The translations under genes and the position numbers were made by a program. Below the pieces are notes generated by a model. The model did not search any database and was not told the DNA's origin. It saw only the letters and a list, made by a program, of their open reading frames with translations. Below, in pieces: positions 27,219-35,032 of a stretch of DNA of 36,665 bases. Origin of the DNA: Betaproteobacteria bacterium (GTDB taxonomy: Bacteria; Verrucomicrobiota; Verrucomicrobiia; Methylacidiphilales; UBA1321); contig CAJCIA010000036.1 of the NCBI GenBank assembly GCA_903970275.1, positions 1 through 36,665 on the forward strand. The letters are read 5' to 3'. Position 1 is the first letter of the stretch. Each line of letters opens with the position of its first letter.

Positions 27219-28661
27219 TCAGGTCTCGCCGTAAAGCACCCAGGTGTCCTTGCTGCCGCCGCCCTGGGAGGAATTGACGACGAGCGAGCCCTTGCGCAAC
27301 GCCACACGCGTCAGGCCGCCGGGGACAATGGTGATGTCCTGGCCGTAGAGGATGTAGGGGCGCAGATCGACGTGCCGGCCGTCGAAGCCGCCCTCGCAAA
27401 AGCTGGGATGGCGCGAGAGGCTGAGCGTAGGCTGGGCGATGAAGTTGCGCGGCTGCTTCTCGATCAACGCCTTGAACTCGTCCCTTTGCTTTTGCGTGGA
27501 CGCGGGGCCGACAAGCATGCCGTAGCCGCCCGACTCGTTGGCCGATTTCACGACCAGCTCCGGCAGGTGGGAGAGGATGTATTCGCGCTCCTTGTCGTCG
27601 GAGGCGAGATAGGTGGGCACGTTCTCGATCAGCGGCTCTTCCTTGAGATAAAAGCGGATCATGTCGGGCACGTACTTGTAGATCACCTTGTCGTCCGCCA
27701 CGCCGGTGCCGACCGCGTTGGCCAACGTGACGTTGCCGGCGAGGTAGGCCTCGAAGAGGCCAGGGACGCCGAGCGCGGAGTCCTTGCGGAAGACGCGGGG
27801 GTCGAGGAAATCGTCGTCGATACGCCGGTAGATCGTGTCGACCTGCTGCAGGCCGCGGGTCGTGCGCATGTAGACGCACTTGTTTTCCACCACGAGATCG
27901 AGACCCTCGACGATCTGGATGCCCATCTGGCGGGCGAGGAACGAGTGCTCGAAGTAGGCGCTATTATAAATGCCGGGGGTGAGCAGCACGACGGTGGGGT
28001 TGCGGTTGCCGCGCGGCGCGACGTGCTGCAGCACGGTGAGCAAATCCTGCGTGTAGTGGTCGACCGGGCGCACGCCGACCGAGCTGAAGAGATTGGGGAA
28101 CGCCCGCTTCATCGCCATGCGGTTTTCCAGCAGGTAGGAGACGCCGGAGGGACACCGGCCGTTGTCCTCCAGCACATAGTAGGTCCCCTTCCCGTCGCGC
28201 ACCAGGTCGCTGCCGCAGACGTGAATATAAACGCCGCCGGGCGGATTGAAGCCCATCATCTCGGGCCGGAAATGCTTCGCCGTCTCCACGTCCTCGCGCG
28301 GGACCTTGCCCTCCTTGATGATCGCCTGATCGTGATAGACGTCCTTGAGGAAGAGATTGAGGGCGAGCATGCGCTGCTTGAGCCCGGCCTCGATCTTCAT
28401 CCATTCCGAGTTCGGGATGATGCGCGGCATGAGGTCGAACGGGAAGATGCGCTCGGTGCCCTGCTCGTCGCTGTAGACGGTGAACGTGATGCCTTGGCGG
28501 AGAAACGCCGCGTCGACTGCGCTGCGGCGCTGCTCGAATTCCTCGCGCTCAAGATTGTTGAAACGCTCAAAGAGCGCGGCGTAATGGGGCCGGACCTGTC
28601 CCGGCGCGATGAACATCTCGTCAAAAAAAGCGCCGGGCTGGTAGGTATCGAGCAGGGGCAT
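27219..28661 (-). CDS. Circularly permuted ATP-grasp protein (DUF404/DUF407 type)
   Basis: A 480-residue protein of the circularly permuted ATP-grasp type. Family segments are PGAFFDEMF near the N-terminus, [110 protein letters not shown], and [26 protein letters not shown]-grasp enzymes activate a carboxylate as acyl phosphate and join it to an amine or thiol; the substrates of this subgroup are not established. It is followed closely by its alpha-E partner. The transglutaminase-like gene often found next to this pair is not in the window. Confidence 0.88.
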   Translation of the reverse strand: MPLLDTYQPGAFFDEMFIAPGQVRPHYAALFERFNNLEREEFEQRRSAVDAAFLRQGITFTVYSDEQGTERIFPFDLMPRIIPNSEWMKIEAGLKQRMLALNLFLKDVYHDQAIIKEGKVPREDVETAKHFRPEMMGFNPPGGVYIHVCGSDLVRDGKGTYYVLEDNGRCPSGVSYLLENRMAMKRAFPNLFSSVGVRPVDHYTQDLLTVLQHVAPRGNRNPTVVLLTPGIYNSAYFEHSFLARQMGIQIVEGLDLVVENKCVYMRTTRGLQQVDTIYRRIDDDFLDPRVFRKDSALGVPGLFEAYLAGNVTLANAVGTGVADDKVIYKYVPDMIRFYLKEEPLIENVPTYLASDDKEREYILSHLPELVVKSANESGGYGMLVGPASTQKQRDEFKALIEKQPRNFIAQPTLSLSRHPSFCEGGFDGRHVDLRPYILYGQDITIVPGGLTRVALRKGSLVVNSSQGGGSKDTWVLYGET

Positions 28662-28769
28662 GGGGTGAGTCGGCCAGTTAACAGCATGTCGCTGCGGAGG
28701 GCAATCCCGGGAAGCTCGCGGTGTGCCAAAGTGTTAGCGCACGATCGCAAAGCCTGCGCGGCTGCGAAG

Positions 28770-28947
28770 GTAGCCGGCATCGGCCCGATGCCGGTGCGCG
28801 CCGAAGATCGCGACCCAGCGAGACGTTTCAGTCGCGCGCATCGAAGACTTACTGGTGCTCCGCGCGAAATGAGAGGATCGCGCCACGGGAGATTTTCTTT
28901 CTTCAACCCGTGGCGGACGCGATCACCATCGGGCTGATGGCGGCTAC
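28770..28947. repeat. BIME-like inverted pair of GTAG-headed palindromes (family C)
   Basis: The left unit (28770-28794) is GTAGC followed by CGGCATCGG and GATGCCGG arms, a perfect 9-pair stem with a 3-base loop. The right unit, on the minus strand (28947-28924), is GTAGC followed by CGCCATC-AGCCC-GATGGTG, a 7-pair stem with one G-T. Inside lies another inverted pair: GATCGCGCCACGGG (28876-28889) against CCCGTGGCGGACGCGATC (28907-28924), which pairs with a bulge. The element occupies the 350-base gap between the ATP-grasp gene and sufT; no gene is visible there. Confidence 0.75.
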
Positions 28948-29011
28948 CGAACCGCAACCAATCGCTAATCGCCACGTTTGACTTCTCCCCACACGGGGCG
29001 AGAATTTTTCC

Positions 29012-29575
29012 ATGAGCACCGGTTCTCCCGTCATCCACCTCACCCGCGACATCGAGGCGATTCAGATTCCCAGCGGCCTGACCAAGAAGCTGGAGAAGGG
29101 CACGCCGTGCATCATCACCCAGTCGCTCGGCGGCACCTTCACCGTGGTGGTGGAGCATTCGGCCGGCCTCTTCCGCGTGCTGGCCGAGGACGCCGACGCG
29201 CTGGGCAAGACGCTCGAAGTTCCGGCTGGCGGCGTGGTCGGCGTGGGCATAAAAGACGGCGGCCCCGTGAAGGAGGAGGACATCTGGACGCAGCTCAAGA
29301 CCTGCTACGACCCGGAAATTCCCGTCAACATCGTCGACCTCGGCCTGATCTACAGCATGGAAATGAAGCCGCAGGACGGCGGCACCTTCATCGAGGTGAA
29401 GATGACCCTGACCGCGCCCGGTTGCGGCATGGGCCCCTCCATCGCCAGTGACGCCCAGCGCAAAATCCTGACCGTCCCCGGCGTGACCGATGCCCAAGTG
29501 GACGTGGTCTGGGACCCGCCGTGGAGCGCCGACCGCATCAGCGCCGAAGGCAAGCAGAAGCTGGGGATGGTGTAG
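29012..29575 (+). CDS. sufT: Fe-S cluster assembly protein SufT
   Basis: A 187-residue protein. The N-terminal ~85 residues form a small beta domain (IQIPSGLTKKLEKGTP, LFRVLAEDADALG). The C-terminal MIP18/DUF59 domain has YDPEIPVNIVDLGLIYSM and MTLTAPGCGMGPSIA. The Cys of the APGCGMG loop is the conserved, likely cluster- or metal-contacting residue. SufT helps mature iron-sulfur proteins. Other suf genes are absent from the window, so it is a stand-alone copy. It converges on the HepT remnant 15 bases away. Confidence 0.88.
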   Translation: MSTGSPVIHLTRDIEAIQIPSGLTKKLEKGTPCIITQSLGGTFTVVVEHSAGLFRVLAEDADALGKTLEVPAGGVVGVGIKDGGPVKEEDIWTQLKTCYDPEIPVNIVDLGLIYSMEMKPQDGGTFIEVKMTLTAPGCGMGPSIASDAQRKILTVPGVTDAQVDVVWDPPWSADRISAEGKQKLGMV

Positions 29576-29590
29576 AACGCTTTTGCTGTC

Positions 29591-30006
29591 CTATGGCTGG
29601 AGGAAGCTTTCGATACGAACTCGGAGCAGCGGCCAGAGCTGTTGGACGAGCGCCGCTTTCTCCAGTATCTCGCTGCTCTTCAATTCGACGCCGTAGCCAC
29701 GCCGGGCGAAATGTCGGAAGCTCAGGAGATCATCCAGGAAGTCGACGCAGTCGTCCGGCACCAGCTTTGAGTCGATAGCCACGGTCAGGAGCTTCCGATG
29801 CTGATGCTCGCCGGCGGAAGGAAGCGCGACCTTGGTGAACTTGAGCACTTTCTCGAAGCAACTTTCCAAGCCGGTGTAGAACTGGCAAAGGTACTGTGTC
29901 ATGGCAGGCGCCTGGTAAAGCCAGGTTCCAGGGATGCAAGACGAAGGTCGTTGACGGTCCTCGCTAGAAGCTCGACGTCTCTGCGGATGGCCCGGGCATC
30001 GCTCAC
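29591..30006 (-). pseudogene. HepT-like HEPN toxin, split reading frame
   Basis: The first 35 codons (GTG at 30006 to TGA at 29899; ARAIRRDVELLARTVNDL) are the usual first helix of HepT-like proteins. The remaining 103 codons (ATG at 29902; QFYTGLESCFEKVL, then FRHFARRGYGVEL) are the body, in another frame. The two meet in an ATGA overlap, so a one-base change split the gene. Alternatively the parts are made separately by coupled translation. The ribonuclease motif R-x4-H-x-Y reads RHFARRGY here, with Arg at the His position. The GTG overlaps the mntA stop (GTGA). Joined length ~138 is near the family size. Probably inactive as an RNase. Confidence 0.75.
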
Positions 30007-30290
30007 AGTTCGATGCCGGTGGCGAGGATTTCCTCCTTCAGCGCTTCCGGCGCATGACCTGCAGGGATAAGATCCAATTCAAGGTCGGCGAACCTGCGGA
30101 AGGTCCTACCCACGATGGTAAACTCCCTGTCGTAAGGCACCCCTTCGAAGTAGAGGTCAATGTCGGAGTGCTCCGGAAAGAACGAGCCACCCACCACCGA
30201 GCCAAAAAGCAGAACCCGCGTGGCCCCCTGTTCCTTTTTGAGGTAGGAGGCAACTTCGCGGACCGTAGCCGTGGCGAATTCCCTGGTCAT
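30003..30290 (-). CDS. MNT-type nucleotidyltransferase antitoxin
   Basis: A 95-residue minimal nucleotidyltransferase from the ATG at 30290 (MTREFATATVREVASYL). It has the family signature LLFGSVVGGSFF then HSDIDLYFEG, the GS...DxD metal site. In characterised MNT/HepT pairs this protein AMPylates a Tyr of HepT and neutralises it. The stop overlaps the toxin GTG by 4 bases. The frame extends upstream to 30341, but the ATG at 30290 gives the normal N-terminus. The antitoxin looks intact although its toxin is split. Confidence 0.85.
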   Translation of the reverse strand: MTREFATATVREVASYLKKEQGATRVLLFGSVVGGSFFPEHSDIDLYFEGVPYDREFTIVGRTFRRFADLELDLIPAGHAPEALKEEILATGIEL

Positions 30291-30371
30291 GATGACCCAA
30301 GAATATCCAATTTCGGCCTGCATCGGAAAACATATCTTCACCGCACCACAGCGTCGCCAGCTTCCGCTTAG

Positions 30372-30399
30372 TTGACTAATTCCCTCGTGCGTTTACGAT
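30372..30399 (+). promoter_or_regulatory. Candidate promoter for the NodT gene
   Basis: TTGACT (30372-30377), 16 bases, then TACGAT (30394-30399): 5 of 6 and 4 of 6 consensus matches. The -10 ends only 9 bases before the ATG at 30409, so a transcript from here would be leaderless or nearly so. Confidence 0.35.
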
Positions 30400-30408
30400 C
30401 AGCATCCC

Positions 30409-31965
30409 ATGTCCCGGCTTAATTTTGTACCAATCGGTTTCGCATCGCTCCTTCTTCTGGCCGGCTGCTCGGTCGGGCCGGACTACGTGGCACCCTCGGT
30501 GCCGGAAACGCCGGCGTACAAGGGCGCAACCGGCCATTGGAAGAAGGCCGAGCCGCGGGATGCCGTCGCGCGCGGCAACTGGTATTCCGTTTTCCACGAC
30601 GCCCAGCTCAACCGGTTGGAGGCCCAGGCGGTGGTAAACAACCAGAACCTCCGCGCGGCCGTTGCGCGCGTGACGGAGGCGCGCGCCGTGGCACGCGAGG
30701 CGGAGGCTGACTTCTATCCCACCATCGATTTCACCGCGGATGGCGATCGCCAGCGCACCTCGCCGAACAACGGGGCGCAGCAGGCCCAAATTTCCGGCAC
30801 CGGCCGCACCTCCAGCCCTTTTACGTATAATAGTGCCACCGTCGTGCCCTTCGACCTTAGCTATGAGGTCGACATCTGGGGCCGCGTGCGCCGTGAGTTC
30901 GAGGCCAATGCCGACCAGGCGCAGGCAACCCTGGCCGACATGGAGAACGTGCTGCTTTCCTTGCGCGCAGACGTGGCGACCAATTATTTCGCCCTGCGCG
31001 CCCTCGATTCCGAGATCCAGGTGCAGCTCAACTCGATCAAGGCCTACCAGCAGAATCTTGACCTGACCAACAGCCGCTTTCAGGGCGGCATCAGCACAGA
31101 GCTGGACGTCGAGCAGGCGAAGGCGACGCTGGCCAACGCCCAGGCGCAGCTGGCCGGCTTCAAGCAAAACCGCGACGAGTTCGAACATGCCATCGCGGTG
31201 GATGAGGGCCTGCCCCCGGCGAGCTTTTCCATTCCCTTCAGCCCGCTGTCCAGCACGCCGCCGAACATCCCGCCCGGCCTGCCTTCCGACCTGCTGGAAC
31301 GCCGGCCCGACGTGGCCGCGGCGGAGCGGCGCGTGGCCGCGCAGAATGCCGAGATCGGCGTCGCGATTGCGGCCTACTTCCCCGTGGTGCGCCTGACCGG
31401 CAGCACGGGCTTCGACAGCGGCGATCTGGGCCTGCTCTTCAATTGGGAGAGCCGCATCTGGTCCATCGGGCCGAGCATCGAGTTCCCCATCTTTGAGGGC
31501 GGCCGTATCGAGGCCAACGTGAAGCAGCAGCGCGGGGCCTATGAGGAAAACGTGGCCACCTACCGGCAGCAGGTGCTGGTCGCCTTCCAGGACGTGGAGG
31601 ACAGCCTCAGCTCCATTCGTTACCTCGCCCAGCAGTACACGGCCGAGGACCGCGCGGAGCAGTCCTACCAGAAGGCGCTCGACCTCACCAACGCGCGCTA
31701 CACCTCCGGGTTGGTCTCCTACTTCGACGTCATTCAGGCGCAGAACCTGGCGCTGGCCGCGCAGCAGCAGACCGTCCAAATCGCAGGCAACCGCTTCGCC
31801 GCCACCGTGCGGCTGATCAAGGCGATCGGCGGCGGCTGGGGCGATTCGCGCCTGTCGCGGCCTGACTTTGGCGATCATGTGGACCAGCCTTCGGCTAAGC
31901 CGACAGTGCTGGGGCCGCTGGCCAACCAGACGGTGCCTCAGCCCTCGCCCTCCGGCGCGCATTGA
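30409..31965 (+). CDS. RND efflux outer-membrane lipoprotein, NodT family
   Basis: A 518-residue TolC/OprM-like outer-membrane channel. The signal peptide ends in the lipobox LLLAGCS, so the mature N-terminal Cys is lipidated. The repeated structure shows in two halves: SYEVDIWGRVRREFEAN, RADVATNYFALRALD and FQGGISTELDVEQAKATLA; then LPSDLLERRPDVAAAERRVAAQNAEIGVA and YTSGLVSYFDVIQAQNLAL. Trimers form the exit duct of RND or ABC pumps. No inner-membrane pump or adaptor gene lies next to it, so its partners are elsewhere. The tail after the barrel is Pro/Ser-rich (QPSAKPTVLGP). Confidence 0.92.
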   Translation: MSRLNFVPIGFASLLLLAGCSVGPDYVAPSVPETPAYKGATGHWKKAEPRDAVARGNWYSVFHDAQLNRLEAQAVVNNQNLRAAVARVTEARAVAREAEADFYPTIDFTADGDRQRTSPNNGAQQAQISGTGRTSSPFTYNSATVVPFDLSYEVDIWGRVRREFEANADQAQATLADMENVLLSLRADVATNYFALRALDSEIQVQLNSIKAYQQNLDLTNSRFQGGISTELDVEQAKATLANAQAQLAGFKQNRDEFEHAIAVDEGLPPASFSIPFSPLSSTPPNIPPGLPSDLLERRPDVAAAERRVAAQNAEIGVAIAAYFPVVRLTGSTGFDSGDLGLLFNWESRIWSIGPSIEFPIFEGGRIEANVKQQRGAYEENVATYRQQVLVAFQDVEDSLSSIRYLAQQYTAEDRAEQSYQKALDLTNARYTSGLVSYFDVIQAQNLALAAQQQTVQIAGNRFAATVRLIKAIGGGWGDSRLSRPDFGDHVDQPSAKPTVLGPLANQTVPQPSPSGAH

Positions 31966-32160
31966 TCGCGCCGGGCCGTCGGCGGCTGTTTGGGCTCCAA
32001 AAGCGTCAGCTTTCTGACATACGGACTGAAGATTGTGTGACTCGTAGCCGATGAATGGGGCAGGGAAAAACCTTGCCCGTATGATTCAGCACCCTTTCTC
32101 ATTCCAGCGATTTCGGGCTGGATGCCGCCCCTTCCGCCCGCTTACTTTCGAGGCGCGTTC

Positions 32161-33735
32161 ATGAGTCGAGCAGGCAAATTCATCCCCGGCGGGTCCGGCC
32201 GCAAGGCCAGCGGTGCGCTGCCCAAAGGCGGGGTCGACCCGATTCGCGCGCCCGAGGAGCCGATGCCCGACGCGCCGAAGGGCGAGCGCAAACTTTTCCC
32301 CAAGGGCGGCCTGCGCGCCCCCGTGCCGAAGAAGAACCGTCTGCCCATCACGATCATGAGCGCCATGTTCCTGGCGCTGGGTGTCTGGCTCGCACAATAC
32401 ATTCTTATCACCCGACCCGCCCAGCAACGCGCCACGGTGGCCGAGCAGCAGCAGCAGCAGGCCCAGGCCGCGCTCGCCGCCAACCAGGCCACGCAAAAGG
32501 AACTCGCGGACGCCGCGGCCAAGGCCAAGGCCTCGCAGATCACCGTCAAGGTGGACAGCAACCCGAGCGGTGCCACCGCCACGCTGGGCGAGGTGCAGAA
32601 GACCACGCCCGCTTCCTTCGACGGCGTTGCGCCCGGGGCGGTCGATCTCACGATTCATCTGGCCGGCTATGAGGATTATCACAAGAGCATCACCGCGACG
32701 GCGGGTCAGCCGCTTGATCTGGGCGTGATCACACTGGCTCATCGCACCGGCTCCATGGCGCTCACCTCGGTCGTCTCCGGCATGACCTACACGCTGAGCG
32801 GGCCGGACAACTACACGCATGCCGGTTCAGTGCCCGACAAGCTCGGCAGCCTGCCCGTGGGAGTCTACCAGCTTGCGCCCGCGTTGGGGGACTGGCACCT
32901 GCCTGTGCAGACCATCACGCTGCATCCTGGCGACAACCTGCAGGAAGCGGTCAACCCGCCTTACGCCACGCTTGCGCTGGCTAGCGATCCGCCCGGCGCC
33001 ACCGTCCGCAATGGTCGCGTGGTGCTTGGGCAGACGCCGCTCACGCTCGACCAGCAGCGGCCGGGCACGCTTCACCTTTCCGTCGACCTGCCGCCCTACA
33101 CCATGCAGACGGTGAACATCGACCTGGCTCCCTCCGCGAACGTGACGAAGACGGTGGCCCTGACGAAGGACCGCGATTTCCTCGCCGCCTGCGGCCTGCC
33201 CATGATCTGGATTCCCGAGGGCAAATTCTGGGCCGCGAAATATCCCATGATGCAAAGCGAGTTCGAGACCGTGGCCAAGTACAACCCGAGCTTCTTCCGC
33301 AACCCGAACCGCCCGGTCGAATCGATTTCGTGGGACAACGCGAACGCCTTTTGCGACAAGCTGACCGACTTCGAACGTGCGGCGGGCCGGCTGCCGCACG
33401 GCTACAAGTACTCGCTGCCGACCGAGACGCAGTGGTCCCTGCTGAACGGCGACGCGAACATCGACGAGGGCGCAACCTCGCGGATCAACCCGCTCTCCTC
33501 CACGCAGGACGTCGGCTATTCCGCACCGAACAAGTACGGGATTTACGACACGCTGGGCAACGTTTGGGAATGGTGCCTCGACTCCGTCGACGATCAGGGC
33601 GACCACAGCCTGCGCGGCGGCAGCTGGCTCAGTTCCACCGACAACTTCCCAAACTCGGACACGCGCATCATCGCGGTGCCGAAGAATGCCGATAGGTTCA
33701 CCGGCTTCCGCGTGGTGCTGGTGCCAGCGCCGTGA
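32161..33735 (+). CDS. Membrane-anchored PEGA and FGE-fold (SUMF1-like) protein
   Basis: About 524 residues from the ATG at 32161, behind a GAGG 7-10 bases upstream; an in-frame start at 32122 is less likely. A basic, Gly-rich cytoplasmic stretch leads to one membrane helix (LPITIMSAMFLALGVWLAQYI). A Gln/Ala coiled coil follows (AEQQQQQAQAAL). A PEGA domain (VKVDSNPSGATATLG, then LTIHLAGYEDYH) and a second PEGA-like repeat (LASDPPGATVRNGRVVLGQ) come next. The last ~190 residues have the formylglycine-enzyme fold: MIWIPEGKFW, PVESISWDNANAFC, SLPTETQW, YDTLGNVWEWC, SLRGGSWLSS. The two catalytic Cys that should follow GGSW are absent, so it is likely a binding, not oxidising, member. Location: periplasm. 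Confidence 0.85.
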   Translation: MSRAGKFIPGGSGRKASGALPKGGVDPIRAPEEPMPDAPKGERKLFPKGGLRAPVPKKNRLPITIMSAMFLALGVWLAQYILITRPAQQRATVAEQQQQQAQAALAANQATQKELADAAAKAKASQITVKVDSNPSGATATLGEVQKTTPASFDGVAPGAVDLTIHLAGYEDYHKSITATAGQPLDLGVITLAHRTGSMALTSVVSGMTYTLSGPDNYTHAGSVPDKLGSLPVGVYQLAPALGDWHLPVQTITLHPGDNLQEAVNPPYATLALASDPPGATVRNGRVVLGQTPLTLDQQRPGTLHLSVDLPPYTMQTVNIDLAPSANVTKTVALTKDRDFLAACGLPMIWIPEGKFWAAKYPMMQSEFETVAKYNPSFFRNPNRPVESISWDNANAFCDKLTDFERAAGRLPHGYKYSLPTETQWSLLNGDANIDEGATSRINPLSSTQDVGYSAPNKYGIYDTLGNVWEWCLDSVDDQGDHSLRGGSWLSSTDNFPNSDTRIIAVPKNADRFTGFRVVLVPAP

Positions 33736-33743
33736 TTTCTGTG

Positions 33744-33785
33744 GCAGCCGTCGACCTCCAGGTCACGGAGTCCGCCCTTGCGGAC
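33744..33785 (+). repeat. Diverged REP-like unit (family A) plus adjoining hairpin
   Basis: GCAGCCGTCGACCTCC begins a copy of the family A palindrome with GCAG in place of GTAG. GACCT-CC-AGGTC forms a 5-pair stem, extended by CCGT with ACGG around one bulged C. Directly after is a perfect hairpin, GTCCGC-CCTT-GCGGAC (33770-33785). The element sits 8 bases past the PEGA gene, between convergent genes, and may act as a stop. Confidence 0.6.
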
Positions 33786-33829
33786 AATCCTACCAAACCC
33801 CGATAGGGCGCCGGGCAACGAACGTCACC

Positions 33830-34405
33830 CTATAACCAAAATCCCGGCGACGAGGGATAAACCCAAATCCCCAGCACAATCAGCAATAGCCCCGCGGCCA
33901 CGCCGGGCCAGCCGAGCACCCGCATCCGTTCGGTATTCTCCGCTGCCCAGTCCAGCCATTTGCGGCCGACATGAGGGCTGTAGACAAGAACCATGCCGGC
34001 GATCACCCACACGTAGGCCAGGATCGTCACCACGTAGCGCCACGGGGTGAGCGCGAGGAAGGCCGCGTCCAGCAGCAAGGCCGCGCCCAGCAACAGCAGG
34101 CAGCCCAGCGCGCGCAGGGTGAGAAAACCGCGCACAAAAATGGCCAGCAGCACGCCGGCAATAGCCCAGACGGCCATCAACTGCACGCGAATGTTGGAAA
34201 TTTCGCCCAGATCCATGAGTCCGGTGAGCACCACGAACCAGAGGGTCGCCAGCATGATCAGCACCACGCCGAGGACGTAGTTCTGGGACAGCCGCTGGGC
34301 CAGTTTACCGAACCGCACCGGTGCCAGCGCCGCCGGCAAATGACCGGCCAGGTAGATCAACCCCAGAACAATGGCCGTGAGTCGAAGCGAAACGAAATAG
34401 GTCAT
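33830..34405 (-). CDS. Six-helix inner-membrane protein, unknown
   Basis: A 191-residue hydrophobic protein with about six membrane helices (SLRLTAIVLGLIYLAGHLP; VLGVVLIMLATLWFVVLTGL; LMAVWAIAGVLLAIFV; ALGCLLLLGAALLLDAAF; VTILAYVWVIAGMVLVY; GVAAGLLLIVLGIWVY). Charged residues cluster in the loop before the last helix (GRKWLDWAAENTERMR). I recognise no family or catalytic motif. It converges on the PEGA gene with the hairpin element between. Confidence 0.65.
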   Translation of the reverse strand: MTYFVSLRLTAIVLGLIYLAGHLPAALAPVRFGKLAQRLSQNYVLGVVLIMLATLWFVVLTGLMDLGEISNIRVQLMAVWAIAGVLLAIFVRGFLTLRALGCLLLLGAALLLDAAFLALTPWRYVVTILAYVWVIAGMVLVYSPHVGRKWLDWAAENTERMRVLGWPGVAAGLLLIVLGIWVYPSSPGFWL

Positions 34406-34470
34406 GGCGGGGCATGCTATCCAAGCGACTCCGACCAGGATTGTCGAGAATGGCTGCGGCAGTTCCGATG

Positions 34471-34714
34471 CTACCGATAGATATCGCGCCGGTGTCCGAC
34501 CGCGAGGACCAGAAGTTCCTTATTCTTTATGTCGCAGATAAGCCTATAATCGCCGATCCGATAGCGCCAACACCCGCGCAACCCTCCGGTTAGCGCATGA
34601 CCAAAAGAATGCGGATCAATCTCTCCGGTCGACCTTTCGTCGCAGTAGTCGAAGATGGCCTTTTTGGGTTTGCCGATCCAGCTTGCCTAGTTGTTTGAGC
34701 GCTGGCTCGTTCAA
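34471..34714 (-). pseudogene. RelE/ParE-superfamily toxin with frameshift
   Basis: The beginning (NEPALKQLGKLDRQTQK) and the end (AIFDYCDERSTGEIDP, HALTGGLRGCWRYRIGDYRL, AVGHRRDIYR, stop at 34471) of a RelE-type toxin lie in two frames. They meet at a run of A and G bases near 34659-34668. Removing one base there restores a continuous RelE-like protein of about 80 residues, so this looks like a one-base insertion. The 5' end is also unclear: the frame overlaps the antitoxin end (WAYKL) and has only a TTG near 34714 as a possible start. RelE toxins cut ribosome-bound mRNA; this copy is presumably silent. Confidence 0.75.
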
Positions 34715-34715
34715 C

Positions 34716-34922
34716 TTATAAGCCCAAGGCGCGTTTCGCCTCGGCGGCAGAGTAAATTTTCCCAGGGTTTTTCTTTGCCTTCAGCGCCGCGTAGGCCAGC
34801 TCCATTTCGGCTAGATGTTCCTCAATGGCTTCGCGCGCGTAGAAGCTTTTGGTGCGGCCGGTCTTCTTGGCGAGACGTTCCAATCGGGCTTCAAGTTCAG
34901 GCTTGCGGCGCAGAGCGAGCAT
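34716..34922 (-). CDS. Ribbon-helix-helix antitoxin of a RelBE/ParDE-type module
   Basis: A 68-residue protein. The N-terminal part (ALRRKPELEARLERLAKKTG, then RTKSFYAREAIEEHLAEME) is a ribbon-helix-helix DNA-binding fold. The C-terminal part (LAYAALKAKKNPGKIYSAAE) is the toxin-wrapping segment. It should bind its own operator at 34940-34953 as a dimer. It ends right at the toxin remnant. The frame is intact. Confidence 0.85.
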   Translation of the reverse strand: MLALRRKPELEARLERLAKKTGRTKSFYAREAIEEHLAEMELAYAALKAKKNPGKIYSAAEAKRALGL

Positions 34923-34939
34923 ACCGAACGCTAGAGGTG

Positions 34940-34975
34940 CTATACGTGTATAGAAAATCCGTCTTGCCCTAGCAA
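34940..34975 (-). promoter_or_regulatory. Promoter and operator of the antitoxin gene
   Basis: On the minus strand, TTGCTA (34975-34970), 17 bases, then TATACA (34952-34947) make a sigma70-type promoter with correct spacing. A perfect inverted repeat CTATAC-GT-GTATAG (34940-34953) covers the -10 box, as expected for autorepression by a ribbon-helix-helix antitoxin. The antitoxin ATG follows at 34922. Confidence 0.7.
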
Positions 34976-35009
34976 AAAAAGCGCGGCCCCTCGCGGAGCC
35001 GCGCTTTTT
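34976..35009 (-). terminator. rpsA: Intrinsic terminator of rpsA (bidirectional)
   Basis: The arms AAAAAGCGCGGC (34976-34987) and GCCGCGCTTTTT (34998-35009) pair perfectly around a 10-base loop. On the minus strand the U-run follows the GC stem, 24 bases after the rpsA stop. The A/T flanks make it work in either direction. Confidence 0.9.
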
Positions 35010-35032
35010 GGCGTACGTCGTACAGCGTTCGC

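Noticed and set aside
27198-28937. 579-codon plus-strand frame opposite the ATP-grasp gene
   Set aside because: Same reasoning: the minus strand has conserved family segments throughout.
30376-31962. 528-codon minus-strand frame opposite the NodT gene
   Set aside because: The NodT frame has a lipobox and both repeat halves; the antisense frame shows no motif.
32005-32078. Two small hairpins (32005-32018 and 32058-32078) in the NodT-PEGA gap
   Set aside because: Stems of 5 and 7 pairs without a following U-run; too weak to call terminators or a riboswitch.
34655-34675. Programmed ribosomal frameshift in relE
   Set aside because: The required shift is +1, and the A/G run does not match a classic -1 slippery heptamer; a plain indel or sequencing error is simpler.
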